DNA of 64,000 nt from Eriocheir sinensis (Eukaryota; Arthropoda; Malacostraca; Decapoda; Varunidae). Of this stretch, positions 20,051 to 33,590 are shown in pieces. Location: positions 512,956 through 576,955 of the forward strand of contig NC_066553.1 in assembly GCF_024679095.1 (NCBI RefSeq), read 5' to 3'. The translations under genes were made by a program, and so were the position numbers. The stretch's first letter is position 1. Each line of letters begins with the position of its first letter. The notes beneath the pieces are model-generated. The model had not been told where the DNA came from and did no database searches. It saw only the letters and a program-made list of their open reading frames with translations.

Positions 20051-20169
20051 TGTGACAAAGTTTCCGAGTGCAGAGTTATGATGAACAATTAGTGTGGAAA
20101 AGAATCTGAACTTTGCCGAGTGTGTAGATATGACTGGGGGAAGGGAACCAGAATCCAAAGTGATACAGA

Positions 20170-21165
<996 letters not shown>

Positions 21166-21416
21166 TCTCTCTCTTTTAACCGATAACTTAATTCATTTTT
21201 ATATGTTCGCAATTTCGGGTGAGTTATGTTATACCAGAGGCGGCGGCAGAAGCGGTGGCGACGGAATGCAAACCCAGACTATTACGTTAAGTTACATTTT
21301 TCACCGGGGGCAATAATATATAGTTGCGTAGCTTGGTCCAGGAAGGAAGGAAGGGGAAGGCGGGAGGCAGGATAGGTCGGCAAGGATGTGATAAGGATGT
21401 TTGTACTGGGGAAGGC

Positions 21417-21596
<180 letters not shown>

Positions 21597-21708
21597 TTGT
21601 ATGGAGAGACATGAAACAGCTACAAGAAGAAAAAGAATATACAAAATTACCCTAGCACGTAGAATCACTGACCTACATACTATACTTTCGAGGGGACCCA
21701 GAAACTAG

Positions 21709-22430
21709 AGGTCGTAATTTTGAATATTTCAGCGTCCAAGTACAACACATATTTGACAGGGCTTTCGTAGGAGTTCGGGGCATTTCCAGGGGTAGTTTTA
21801 TGACCCTGGTGGTAGTCTGACCCTGCTTCTGTACCATGACCCTAAAAAAACAACTAGGGGTCGTATTTTTAAACATATTTGACAAGGCTTTCGTAGGAGT
21901 TCGGGGCATATCCAGGGGTAGTTTTATGACCCTGGTGGTAGTCTGACCCTTCTTCTGTACCATGACCCTAAAAAAACAACTAGGGGTCGTATTTTTAAAC
22001 ATATTCGACAAGGCTTTCGTAGGAGTTCGGGGGATTTCCAGGGGTAGTTTTATGACCCTGGTGGTAGTCTGACCCTGCTTCTGTACCATGACCCTAAAAA
22101 AACAACTAGGGGTCGTATTTTTAAACATATTCGACAAGGCTTTCGTAGGAGTTCGGGGGATTTCCAGGGGTAGTTTTATGACCCTGGTGGTAGTCTGACC
22201 CTGCTTCAGTACCATGATCCTAAAAAAAGAACTAGGGGTCGTATTTTTAAACATATTTGACAAGGTTTTCGTAGGAGTCCGGGGGATATCCAGGGGTAGT
22301 TTTATGACCCTGGTGGTAGTCTGACCCTTCTTCTGTACCATGACCCTAAAAAAAACACTCATAAAAATCCGACTCATCTGCTTTTTGGCCTTTGGAATTA
22401 GTTGATGTGAGGGAAGGAAGCGTCTGACAA
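21709..22430 (+). mobile_element. MITE-B with its left half amplified as a 126-bp tandem array
   Basis: GGGGTCGTATTTTTAAACAT recurs at 21857, 21983, 22109 and 22235, an exact 126-bp period. A diverged first copy starts near 21709, and the last copy runs on into the normal right half (GGCCTTTGGAATTAGTTGATGTG..., ending near CACCGAGCC at 22430). 126 bp is 42 codons, hence a long minus-strand open frame with a 42-residue repeat. No domain is recognised in it and it follows the DNA repeat exactly. Confidence 0.8.
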
Positions 22431-22980
22431 CACCGAGCCCTTGTTCTCCCTTCCTCGTCTCCTCCCTTCCCTCCTCCACTCCTCTCTTTATACCTCCCGA
22501 AGGCCTCGTTACGGCTCCCCTTCCAGCTATTCGTCCCCTAAAACTTGGCATAGGCTGGAAACGGGTAAAGGGGAGGAGTGAAAAAGGGAAGAAGTGGGAA
22601 TAAGGGATGGGAAGGGAAGGGAAGGAAAAGGCAGTGAAGAAGAACGGTTTGAATAAAGAGGAGATGGATGTATTGGATGTTCATAAGGCAAGTATCAAAG
22701 GTATTGCTGTATTGTTCCTGGTTAATTTTCCTCCTCCTCCTCCTCCTTCTTCTCCTCTTACTTCGCTTCCTTCTCCTCCTCCTCCTCCTTCTCTTACTCC
22801 GCTTCCTTCTCCTCCTCCTCCTCCTCCTCCTCCTCCTCCTCCTCCTTCTTCTTCTCTTACTCCGCTTCCTTCTCTTCCTCCTTCTCTCCTACTTCTCCTT
22901 TTTCTCCTCCTCCTCTTACTCTTATTTTTTACGCTTTTTTCTTCTCTCTCTCTCCTGCCCACAAAGTCTACCTATGAATA
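22431..22980. other. mixed then (TCC)n-rich sequence
   Basis: 22720-22960 is a TCC/TTC-rich tract with a repeated phrase TCTTACTCCGCTTCCTTCTC. No gene. Confidence 0.7.
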
Positions 22981-23339
22981 ATCCGCCTAACAGTACAGCC
23001 CTGCCCACGTGTCTGCTAACTCATGCTATCGACGAAGAGAGATAAAAATTGCAAAACCATCAATTCAAGTTAAAAATCATGTGTTGATAAGTGGCAATCC
23101 AGCTCGGGCAGGTTAGACGCGCTGAGGTCGTAAAAGGAAATGAATTCACAGTTTCTTGAATATATGTGTATCTATAAATGTAGCTCTATTCAGGCTACTA
23201 TCAATACGCCTTTTGATGTATCGTGGCGCATCATTCCTCGTGATAACAGACTGACCTGGATGGAAAGATTCATTGATTTATGTATTTCATCAACTGGGAG
23301 TCTTTATAAAATTACCTATTGAAACGAGATAAGACAGAC
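22981..23339. other. unique sequence, no feature seen
   Basis: Ordinary AT-balanced sequence with short open frames lacking any recognisable motif. Confidence 0.35.
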
Positions 23340-24480
<1,141 letters not shown>

Positions 24481-24595
24481 TGAAGGCAGGCACTAAAACA
24501 GTCGACCAAGAACAACGCGAGTTATAGAAAAGTCACACAAAGGAATCTTGGAACGCCGGGAAACATTTCTGCTTTGTCAGTCACGGTGAAAAATG

Positions 24596-24823
<228 letters not shown>

Positions 24824-24898
24824 GACAGCTGCATTGATAACTTTAACTATAAATTAGGAAAGTCTCTCGGAGTGGCGGATGGCTAGGTCACTATCCTG

Positions 24899-24929
<31 letters not shown>

Positions 24930-24932
24930 GTG

Positions 24933-24984
<52 letters not shown>

Positions 24985-25190
24985 AGGTAGGGAGAGAGGG
25001 AGGGAGGGAGGGAAGGAAAGGGAGGGAGAAAGGGAGGGAGGGAGGTAAGCACACAGGTAAGGATTGAAAGTCAGGTTAATGAGTTACGTAGAATCAGAGA
25101 CCAAAAGTGATTACCTGGAACCACCACCACAACCACCACTACCACCACCACCATCACCACCACCACCACCACCACCACCACCTCTTCACT
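24899..25190. repeat. (ATT)n, (TAG)n, GGGA-rich and (CCA)n blocks
   Basis: ATT 24899-24929, TAG 24930-24984, (GGGA)n-like to 25050 and CCA 25119-25182. Confidence 0.9.
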
Positions 25191-25975
25191 GCAGCTTCTC
25201 TTTCGTTAACTCAACTTTGTGATTCTTCCTTCCTTCCTTTCTCCTCCTCCCAAACCTCCTATTTCTCTCCTATTCCCCCACTCTCCCCTTCTCTCCAACG
25301 TTTTCTTCACAACTCTTCCCTTTTATTTTCATCTTTTTATTCCCCTTTTCAATCTTCCATCGGTCTCTGCTCTTCTCCCATTGTTACCAGTCCTTCCCAG
25401 CACCCTATTCACTCTTTACTCTCCTCTTCCTCCTCCTCCTCCTCTTTCACTCGTTTCCAGTTCTTCCCTTCACCCAATCCACCTGTATCTCTTCTTCCCC
25501 TCCTCCCCTTCTTCCCGTAGCTTCCCGTTCTTTTCTTCACCCTATTAACCATTAAGTCTTCTCCCCCTTTCTTCTCTTCCCCTATTTTCCAGTCCTTCCT
25601 TTAGCCCCATTCATCCTTAGCTCTCCTCTTTCTTCTCCTTTTCTTCCCCTTCCTCGTCACCCTCTACATCCTTCCTTCCCTTTTTCTTTCAGTCCCTGTC
25701 TACCGCGCCCCCTGCCTCCCCCGGGCGCCGTCCTTCCCACTCAAGTCTCGGCGGGCGTCACTATTTGAGGGGAAACTCTCCTAAGTTTTCCGCAGATTTG
25801 GGTCCGAAATGAAGTCAAAGTTTCGACCTCCTGGAGCGAGTGTGTAACGTCCTCCTCCTCTTCTTTAACCTCCTTCTTCTTCCTCCTCCTCCTCCTCCTC
25901 CTCTTCCAGCTTCTTTTAGAGAGAGGAAGGAAGGGTAACGAGGCGAGAGGCAGGTGAGGTTACCCCTTCAAGATG
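25191..25975. other. pyrimidine-rich tract with diverged ~90-bp periodicity
   Basis: TTCCAGT.CTTCC...CACC(C/T)A and ATTCA/CC phrases recur roughly each 80-95 bp from 25385 to 25690, a worn tandem repeat. 25690-25850 is a unique GC-balanced island (GGCGGGCGTCACTATTTGAG) without a supported exon. Confidence 0.5.
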
Positions 25976-25979
25976 TAAG

Positions 25980-25982
<3 letters not shown>

Positions 25983-26050
<68 letters not shown>

Positions 26051-26270
26051 GATGATGATTATAATGAAAATATATAAAAAGAAAAAGATAAAAAAATGGG
26101 GTTATGAAGAAAGACCAAAAAAAAAGAATAGGTATAAGTTAACAACCACCATCACCACCACCACCACCACCACCACTTCCACCACCACCACCAACACCAG
26201 CAACAACACCAACACAAACACCCACGAGCGCACTCTTAATCCCTCCAGTAATCTCTTCCTAACCAACACT
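25983..26270. repeat. (AC)n then ACC-rich sequence
   Basis: (AC)n 25983-26047 and ACC/AAC-rich 26142-26222. Confidence 0.9.
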
Positions 26271-26324
26271 TATCTCTCAAGGCAGTGCGCGGCTTCTTAA
26301 ATGACCCGACTTTGAGCGACGAAA

Positions 26325-26608
26325 GGGGAAGGAGGGGAAAAAGTTGGAAAGTTTCGTTTAGTCGGCGCAACATCTGTGGTCATATGCCGGAGAGAGACAG
26401 GAGGGGAAGGAATTATAGGAGAAGGGAACAGACCCCAGGAGACTGGACACAACCCCCGATTAATACCTGGTACCCATTTACTGCTGGGTGGACAGGGGCT
26501 TAGGGTATCGGAAAAGCCGCCCAAATTTTTCCACTCCGCCCGGGAATCGAACCCGGGCTCTCTCGGTTGTAAGTCGAGTGTGCTAACCACTGCACCACGA
26601 AGCCCCCG
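26325..26608 (-). mobile_element. SINE-C: tRNA-Val-like SINE
   Basis: Reading the minus strand from 26606, a tRNA-like head GGGGCTTCGTGGTGCAGTGG holds the A box. The anticodon loop CTTACAA would give UAC (Val), and the B box is GGGTTCGATTCCC. The 3' acceptor strand does not pair with the 5' strand, so it is not a functional tRNA. A body with CCAGCAGTAAATGGGTACC and a tail ACAGATGTTGCGCCGACTAA follow. From memory, this block order is common in decapod SINEs; that needs a database check. Confidence 0.85.
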
Positions 26609-26777
26609 GAGAAGGAGAGGAGGGTGGAGAGAGAGGAAGAGAGAGGAAGAGAGCGTGAAGATAAGAAACTGTAAGAAAACAACCATAAACTAACCACAAA
26701 ATAAATACTGAGAGAAGAGGATACGAAACCTAGGAAGGAACCAAAACAAGAACAACAACAGAAGAAGGAATAGGAAC

Positions 26778-26948
<171 letters not shown>

Positions 26949-26979
26949 CGGTATATCACACTGCAATTGTCATCAACTC

Positions 26980-27153
26980 TTATTCCTCCTCCTCCTCCTC
27001 TACCTCTTCCTCCTCCACCTCTTCCTCCTCCTCCTCCTCGCCCTATGTTTCACTCTTAGCACTGTTATTAAGACCAATGGCTCTCTTCAGGCAACCTCGT
27101 ATATGGAGGAGGAGGAGGAGGAGGAGGAGGAGGAGGAGGAGGAGGAGGAGGAG
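26980..27153. repeat. (TCC)n and (GGA)n blocks
   Basis: TCC-rich 26984-27040 and (GGA)n 27104-27153, in opposite sense around a short unique spacer. Confidence 0.9.
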
Positions 27154-27222
27154 AATATTTGCTCCTCTGAGTTACTGTTGCGTTTAAAGTCTTTTCCTTA
27201 TATCCTTAAGTTTATGACGTCG

Positions 27223-27387
<165 letters not shown>

Positions 27388-27424
27388 CATCAGTGCGGCG
27401 GGGCAAGACATTAACAGGTAACAC

Positions 27425-27594
27425 AAAACAACAACAACAACAATAACAACAACAAAAACGACATCACCACCACCAACAACAACAACAATAACAACAACAA
27501 AAACAACATCACCACCACCACCACCAACAACAATAACAACAACAACATAACCACCACCACCACCAACAACACCAACAACAACAACATAACCACC

Positions 27595-27632
<38 letters not shown>

Positions 27633-27895
27633 CAAAAACAGAAACAACATCAACACCACCACCACCAACAACAACAACAATGGCCCTTTCCCTTCCCTGA
27701 GGCCATTATCGCTACTACCGGGCGGACCTTGTGTGTACCGTATAGGTGGTGGTGGTGGTGGTGGTGGTAAAGGTGTTGTTGTCGATGGTGGTGGTGGTGT
27801 TGGTGTTGGTGGGAAAGGTGTTGTTGTCGATGGTGGTGGTGGTGGTGGTGTTGGTGGGAAAGGTGTTGTTGTCGATGGTGGCGGTGGTGGTGGCG
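27425..27895. repeat. AAC/ACC-rich block and (GGT)n with ~60-bp period
   Basis: (AAC)n(ACC)n alternate 27427-27680. 27745-27890 is GGT-rich with GGTGTTGTTGTCGATGGTGG recurring at about 27772, 27817 and 27862. Confidence 0.88.
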
Positions 27896-28012
27896 CCTTG
27901 GTACTCAGAAGCGCCCTTTGTTAGTGTTTTTGGTGCCAGGGAGCTTAGAACTTTGATCCACACCCTCGCCCTTTTCTTTTTTACTGGTCTGTTTTCTTGC
28001 TTACACTTTACA
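27896..28012 (-). repeat. family-D repeat, copy 1
   Basis: GTACTCAGAAGCGCCCTTTGTTA, then GGTGCCAGGGAGCTTAGAAC, TTTGATCC and TTTTACTG. The same order occurs at 29168-29290 and 29330-29445. Each abuts a simple or tandem repeat on one side, as expected for a retroposon or tandem unit; identity unknown. Confidence 0.55.
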
Positions 28013-28105
28013 GCGCCACTATAAACACTTGCCTGCGCCATGACGGGCTGGGGCCGACTACCATCCAGGCCTCTCAAGAAAGCCTACCGGCGCTATAGGC
28101 GTACA
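28013..28105 (+). mobile_element. SINE-A 3' fragment
   Basis: GCGCCACTATAAACACTTGC then CTGCGCCATGACGGGCTGGGGCCGAC..CAGG.CTCTCAAGAAAGCC, matching the 3' part of the fuller SINE-A copy at 32549. Confidence 0.8.
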
Positions 28106-28232
28106 CGTAAAAAGAAAAAGAAAAAAAAAAAAGGAGGCAGATCAAAAGCAAAAGATGAAACAGTAACAACAACAACAAAAACTCGCTAGATGCTGCTCTG
28201 GACGCGGCTCTGTAGGAAGTGTTTGTAATTGT

Positions 28233-29170
28233 TTCCAGTATCAATGTTTCCAGTATAAGTGATTCCAGTACCAATGTTTCCAGCCAGTGATTCCAGTACC
28301 AATGTTTTCAGTACTTATGTTTCCAGTACCAATGTTTCCAGCACCAGTGATTCCAGTACTAATGTTTTCAGTACCAGTGATTACAGTACCGTTGTTTCCA
28401 GTACCGTTGTTTACAGTACCAATGTTTCCAGTACCGTTGTTTCCAGTACCGTTGTTTACAGTACCAATGTTTCCAGTACCGTTGTTTCCAGTATCGTTGT
28501 TTCCAGTACCGTTGTTTACAGTACCAATGTTTCCAGTACCGTTGTTTCCAGTATCGTTGTTTCCAGTACCGTTGTTTACAGTACCAATGTTTCCAGTACC
28601 AATGTTTTCAGTACTTATGTTTCCAGTACCAATGTTTCCAGCACCAGTGATTCCAGTACTAATGTTTCCAGTACCGTTGTTTCCAGTACCAATGTTTCCA
28701 GCACCAGTGATTCCAGTACCAATGTTTCCAGTACCGTTGTTTCCAGTACCAATGTTTCCAGCACCAGTGATTCCAGTACTAATGTTTCCAGTACCGTTGT
28801 TTCCAGTACCGTTGTTTCCAGTACCAATGTTTCCAGTATCGTTGTTTCCAGTACCGTTGTTTCCAGTACCAATGTTTCCAGTACCGTTGTTTCCAGTACC
28901 AATGTTTCCAGTATCGTTGTTTCCAGTACCGTTGTTTCCAGTACCAATGTTTCCAGTACCGTTGTTTCCAGTACCAATGTTTCCAGTATCGTTGTTTCCA
29001 GTACCGTTGTTTCCAGTACCAATGTTTCCAGTATCGTTGTTTCCAGTACCGTTGTTTCCAGTACCAATGTTTCCAGTATCGTTGTGTTCAGTACCGTTGT
29101 CTTCAGTACCGTTGTTTTCAGTACCGTTGTTTCCAGTACCGTTGTTTCCAGTACCGTTATTTCCAGTACG
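28233..29170 (+). repeat. 15-bp minisatellite, about 62 copies, with higher-order structure
   Basis: Units GTTTCCAGTACC(GTT/AAT) follow one another without break. Blocks of four units (60 bp) repeat identically at 28441 and 28501; three-unit (45-bp) blocks recur between 28800 and 29080. As 15 bp is five codons and units lack stops in several frames, two plus-strand frames and one minus-strand frame stay open for hundreds of residues (VSSTN, PVPLF and VLETT repeats). None starts with a signal peptide or shows a domain. Confidence 0.95.
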
Positions 29171-29510
29171 AAGACGCAGCTCCCTTTGTTGTTATGATGG
29201 ATGCCGGGGAGGTCAGAATTTTTATACGCCTCCCTTTCTCCCACCCTCGACCTTGTACTCTTTTACTGAGCTCCTGGAGAGAATGTTTACCACTGTTTCT
29301 ATTACCATTGTTCCAGCACCGTTGTTTCCAGTATTCAGAAACGCCCTTTGTTAATGTTATGGATGCCGGGACGCTGAGAACTCTGATCCTTCCCTCCCTT
29401 TCCTCTTTTACTGAGCTCCTGGAGAAAGTGTTTACTGCTGGTGTTGTTTTCATCGCTCCATATAAACAAGAATCGTGCCCTTGGGATTTCAGGAGTACCC
29501 AGAATATGCT
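29168..29510 (-). repeat. family-D repeat, copies 2 and 3 in tandem
   Basis: CTCCCTTTGTTGTTATG.ATGCCGGG (29180) and CGCCCTTTGTTAATGTTATGG (29342) start two about 160-bp copies. Both contain TCTTTTACTGAGCTCCTGGAGA and GTGTTTAC. Confidence 0.7.
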
Positions 29511-30004
29511 GTTGTTGTTGTTGTTGTTATTGTTGTTGTTGGAGAGCTTGTAACCATTTATTTTCTTCATGTAATGTCGTTCTTCGTCTTCTTATGCTTT
29601 ACCTGCGATTTTAGTACTCTGAATACACGTTGTTGTCGTTGTTGTTCTTGTCCTTGTTCTTGTTCTTCGTCTTCTTGTTCTTGTTGTTCCTGTCGTTGCC
29701 GGAGCGCTTGTAACCTCTTATTTTCCTTTCTGCCGCGTCATATTTTCCGTCCCCGGGCCGTAAGTTGCCGAGTTCCGGGAATAAATATCGTTTACGGCTC
29801 CTTTCGGTGTCGCGTTTAACAGTGTGTAGCGCCGCGGATTTAGTGGCCGGAAAAATGTTGCCTCGCTGGTGGTGGTAGTGGTGGTGGTGGTGACGGTGGT
29901 GGTGGTGGTGGTAGGTTTGTGAATACGGTGGTGGTGGCGGTGGTGGGAATAGGGTGTTGGTGTTGGTGTGGTGGTACTGGTGGTATTGGTGGTGATGGTG
30001 GTGG
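29511..30004. other. (GTT)n and (GGT)n blocks around a unique island
   Basis: GTT-rich 29510-29540 and 29628-29700. A unique GC-balanced island at 29700-29868 (TTTCCGTCCCCGGGCCGTAA, TTTACGGCTCC) has no supported exon. GGT-rich from 29868. Confidence 0.7.
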
Positions 30005-30425
30005 TGGGATATGGTGGTGGTGGTTGTGGTGGTGGAGGTGGGTGTGGTGGTGATGGGGGGTGATAGTATGGTGGTGGTGGTGGTGGTGAGTATTGTGTTG
30101 TTGTTGTTGTTAGTGGTGGTGGTTATGATCGTGACGGTGGTGGTGGTGAGTATTGTGTTGTTGTTGTTGTTAGTGGTGGTGGTTATGATCGTGACGGTGG
30201 TGGTGGTGGTGGTGGTGGTGAGTATTGTGTTGTTGTTGTTGTTAGTGGTGGTGGTTATGATCGTGACGGTGGTGGTGGTGGTGGTGGTGGTGGTGGTGAG
30301 TATTGTGTTGTTGTTGTTGTTAGTGGTGGTGGTTATGATCGTGGTGGTGGTAGTGGTGGTGAGTATTGTGTTGTTGTTAGTGGTGGTGGTTATGATCGTG
30401 GTGGTGGTGGTGGTGGTGGTGGTGT
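30005..30425 (+). repeat. GGT/GTT higher-order repeat, five copies
   Basis: GAGTATTGTGTTGTTGTT..AGTGGTGGTGGTTATGATCG recurs at 30088, 30148, 30220, 30298 and 30360. Spacing of 60-80 bp varies with the (GGT)n length. Confidence 0.9.
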
Positions 30426-30675
30426 ACGCGCCCTTACCCAGAAGTGTTCGGTCTCGGCGATGTATTATTTAATGGCTTCCCGGAACCCTTTGTGCACCGA
30501 AGTGAATGTCCCTCACTGGCGGTCTTTGTGGTGTGAGTGACCGAGGTTAAGTAGAAGGATATATGTTTGACAATTTAGTAAAGCTCTTTTTTGTAAGTGT
30601 TGTGTAATGTTTTCAGTCCGACTCTTTGCTCGTGTGTTTGGGAGGGCGTGTGCTTATTTTATTTTTTATGTTCCA
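30426..30675. other. unique sequence, no feature seen
   Basis: GC-balanced sequence without repeats; no coding support. Confidence 0.35.
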
Positions 30676-30955
30676 TCTATGGCTGGGGAAGGCTATCTTG
30701 ATGGGGCCTGATGGTGGGTCCCAGCCCGTCATGGCGCAGGCAAGTGTTTATAGTGACGCCGTCTTGCTGGGCTCAAGCTGCCCCACGGAGCTCATCTTTG
30801 AGCCTCTATTTAGAGAGACTCTAGAGTTCGGGTTGATAGGTGGTCTTCAGGACAGTATGTGGGTATACTGAGGCCACTCGGTGGTGACTGAAGAATCCAA
30901 GCTATGGCGGCGGGCAGGACTCAAACTCGCGTCCAGGAGCCGACCTCCCCTTTCG
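30676..30955 (-). mobile_element. SINE-A copy
   Basis: Minus orientation: 3' end CCCGTCATGGCGCAGGCAAG, middle TGGTCTTCAGGACAGTATGT, and degenerate B-box region GGACTCAAACTCGCGTCC. Diverged from 43432-43710 but collinear. Confidence 0.75.
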
Positions 30956-31554
30956 AAAGAGTGTGTGTTTGGGAGGGCGTGTAGGAAGAGGGTGGAAGGG
31001 CTTCGTGCATGCGTGCGTGTGTGCATGAATCAGTTGCGGTCACACACACTACCTGGCCTTTCTCCTCACACCTGTGATTATTTGCCTCGGCCTGATCGAA
31101 GCCTTCAGGTATTCATGGCCAGGCGCGGCGTGTACCTGTATCGCCGCACCCTTGACCCCGCCCATTCACGGAAGCGCCTAAAAAATGAACGACTATGAAT
31201 GCCAAATGGTCCTCAGTCTCCCCGGCGCTGGGTAGAGGCGAGGAGGAGGATTGGGCGTTTGGGGGCTGAAGACTACTAATAAGTCTCACGCAGCCACTTA
31301 AAACAAAATTCCTCAGCATTTTTATCCATTCCTAGGCGGGTATCAAGAGTTTGGGGACTAAAGGCAAAGAACTGAAGACTGAAGGGGTGAAGGGGGGTAA
31401 TTAGTAGTCTCACTCAGGTTTATATAGCGAAGTTTCCTTAATCTTCCTTCATTGTCGGGCTGAGAACCAGGAGGGAGGGCTGAGTTTTGGGGACTAAAGG
31501 TTACGAACAGTCTGGCCTGGCACGGCGTGAATTACAACCTAAACACGTGTTGGA
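30956..31554. other. mostly unique sequence with a worn duplication
   Basis: CGGGC...GAGG, then TTTGGGG(G/A)CTAAAGG and AATAAG/AGTAGTCTCAC phrases recur at about 31245-31310, 31340-31430 and 31450-31510. No gene. Confidence 0.4.
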
Positions 31555-32540
31555 CCACAGGAATAAGTACAGACCAATTGCTTCCTAGGTGCTTATCATC
31601 CGCTTGTTGCAATGTGATGTGAATGGGGATTGTAAGTCTGCTGGCAAAAGAACAAGGAGGAAAAAGTTAAGCGGCTGTACTGTGTTGGTGTTGATGGTGA
31701 GTTGGAGGACAGGAATAAGTACAGTCCTATTACTTACTAGGTGGTTGTTATCCGTCGCGATGTGTGTGTGGGTGACGATCGTAATTCTGCGGCCAAAAGA
31801 ACAAGGAGGAAAAAGTTGAGCGGCTGTACTGTGTTGGTGTTGAAGGTGAATTGGAGGACAGGATTAAGTACAGTCCTATTACTTGCTAGGTGGTTGTTAT
31901 CCGTCGCGATGTGTGTGTGGGTGACGATCGTAATTCTGGGGACAAAAGAACACGGAGGAAAAAGTTAAGCGGCTGTACTGTGTTGGTGTTGAAGGTGACT
32001 TGGAGGACAGGAATAAGTACAGTCCTATTACTTGCTAGGTGGTTGTTATCCGTTTCTTGCACTGTGGTGTGAATGGCGATCTTGTGTCTGCTGCCATAAG
32101 GAAAAAGGAGAAAGGTTAAACGTCTGTAAAGGGTTGGGTTGGTGTTGAAATAGGTGTCTGAGTATTGGAGTAAGTACAACCCTATTGTTTCCTAGGCTGA
32201 TGTTATCTGTCGCGATGTGTGTGTGACGATCGTGACTCTGCGGCCAAATGAACAGGGAGAAAAAAGGTTTAATGTCCGTAAAAGGTTGGTGTTGAGGGCG
32301 CATGAATAAGTACATAGCTATTACTTCCTAGGCTGTTATTATCTGTTTGTGTGAACGGCCATCGTATATCTGCGACCAAAAGGGGAAAAAAAAGGTTAAA
32401 CGTCTGTAGACCGTTGGCGTTTAGGGCGTGTTGTAGAAATACGTGTTTTAGGATAGGAATAAACACAGTCCTATTACTAACCAGGTTGTTATTATCCCTT
32501 TGTGTGAATGGCGATCGTATTTCTGTTTCCCAAAGTATAG
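31555..32540 (+). repeat. about 150-bp tandem array, seven copies
   Basis: GGA(A)TAAGTACAGTCCTATTAC starts units at 31561, 31713, 31862, 32011, 32168, 32304 and 32457 (136-157 bp). Units carry GTTATCCGT, GTGACGATCGTAATTCTG and AAAAAGTTAAGCGGCTGTA. The array ends about 8 bp before a SINE-A copy. Confidence 0.92.
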
Positions 32541-32548
32541 GGCAAAGG

Positions 32549-32815
32549 GTAGGCGGTGGCCGAAGTGATAGCGTACTGGACCCACATTCGCTGCGTGATG
32601 GACGACGCGGGTTCGAATCCTCACGCTACCACTCGGATTTTTCAGTCACCGCCGAGTGGCTTAAAACTACCCACATGCTGTCCTGAAGACCACCCATCAA
32701 CCCGGACTCTAGAGGAAGCCGTCCAAGCGAATCAAGAACGAGTTCCGGGGGGCAGCATGAGCCAATGCAAGATGGCGCCACTATAAACACTCGCCTGCGC
32801 CAGAACTAAATATCG
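32549..32815 (+). mobile_element. SINE-A, best 5' copy (tRNA-derived)
   Basis: The head GGCGGTGGCCGAAGTGATAGCG has a Pol III A box, and GGTTCGAATCC has the B box about 50 bp on. The body includes CATGCTGTCCTGAAGACCACC and GGGGGCAGCATGAGCCAATG. The 3' part is AAGATGGCGCCACTATAAAC..CGCCTGCGCC. The acceptor ends do not pair as a true tRNA. Confidence 0.88.
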
Positions 32816-32994
32816 AGTCACCGGGCTACACACACACACACGTCGCCTTTGTCTTGCCTCGGCTGCTCAGTGGACGGCCTCTCGCCTTGAATATTTAGCG
32901 TGATTCCTTCCGCTTCTGACACGCGGCCTCTTAGCGCTGCCCGAGACCCCTGCACACAACATCACCCTAGTCTAATATTCCCAAACGCTCTCGG

Positions 32995-33050
<56 letters not shown>

Positions 33051-33072
33051 TCCAAAGACCACAAGGGAGATT
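32816..33072. other. unique sequence plus (AC)n
   Basis: (AC)n at 32998-33046. The rest is GC-balanced with no gene. Confidence 0.7.
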
Positions 33073-33297
33073 AGGGGTCGTATTTTAAAACATTTCGTCT
33101 TCCAAGTTTACATATTTGCCAAGGCTTTCATATGAGTTGAGGGCATTTCCAGGAGTAGTTTTATGACCCTCGTGGTAGTCTGACCCTTCCTCAGTACCAT
33201 GAGCCTAAAGAAACACTCATTAGAATCCGATTGATCACTTCTCTGACCTTTAGAAATAGTTGATGTGAGAAGCGAAATTGTCTTATAATACCGGCCT
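33073..33297 (+). mobile_element. MITE-B, complete copy
   Basis: Flanked by TA on both sides. The left end GGGGTCGTATTTTAAAACAT and reverse-complemented right end GGCCGGTATTATAAGACAAT are imperfect terminal inverted repeats continuing to TTTCG. About 225 bp, no coding capacity. TA flanks suggest a Tc1/mariner-type mobilising enzyme (inference). Confidence 0.78.
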
Positions 33298-33590
33298 AGA
33301 TGTGTTATGACGATTGTTTTTCACGTTTATTGCGCAGAAACAGTCAAAATATTAATAGGTTCGACACTACCTAAGGAAATGCTAACACAGCCTCTACGAA
33401 AGCCTTGTCCAATGAGCGTTCGTAAGACCTGTATTCTTAGACGTTTCGGGCTCTCAAAACAACTATCTTCAAAGCCCATAAAGGAAATTAGTGGAGTTTT
33501 CATGAGTGTTTTTATGTTCATGGTGGAGAAGTCTTGTCAAACTATCACTAAGCTCATAATACTACCCTTACTAAGCTTCTAACCTCTCCC
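33298..33590 (-). mobile_element. MITE-B-related copies in opposite orientation
   Basis: TTTTCACGTTTATTGCGCAGAA..GAAATGCTAACACAGCCTCTACGAAAGCCTTGTC, then ATTCTTAGACGTTTCGGGCTCTC...AAGCCCATAAAGGA and GTGGAGAAGTCTTGTCAAAC: two successive partial copies head to tail. Confidence 0.65.

Noticed and set aside
26520..26606. A tRNA-Val gene on the minus strand
   Set aside because: A and B boxes and an anticodon loop are present, but the 3' side of the acceptor stem does not pair and SINE body sequence follows directly.
28259..29354. Long open frames (over 300 residues on +, about 209 on -) with VSSTN, PVPLF or VLETT repeats
   Set aside because: They exist because a 15-bp stop-free unit is repeated; three overlapping frames are equally open and none has a start context, signal peptide or domain.
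32549..32640. A tRNA-Ser or tRNA-Leu gene
   Set aside because: Head of SINE-A; anticodon arm is not a clean stem and the sequence runs on into a repeated SINE body.
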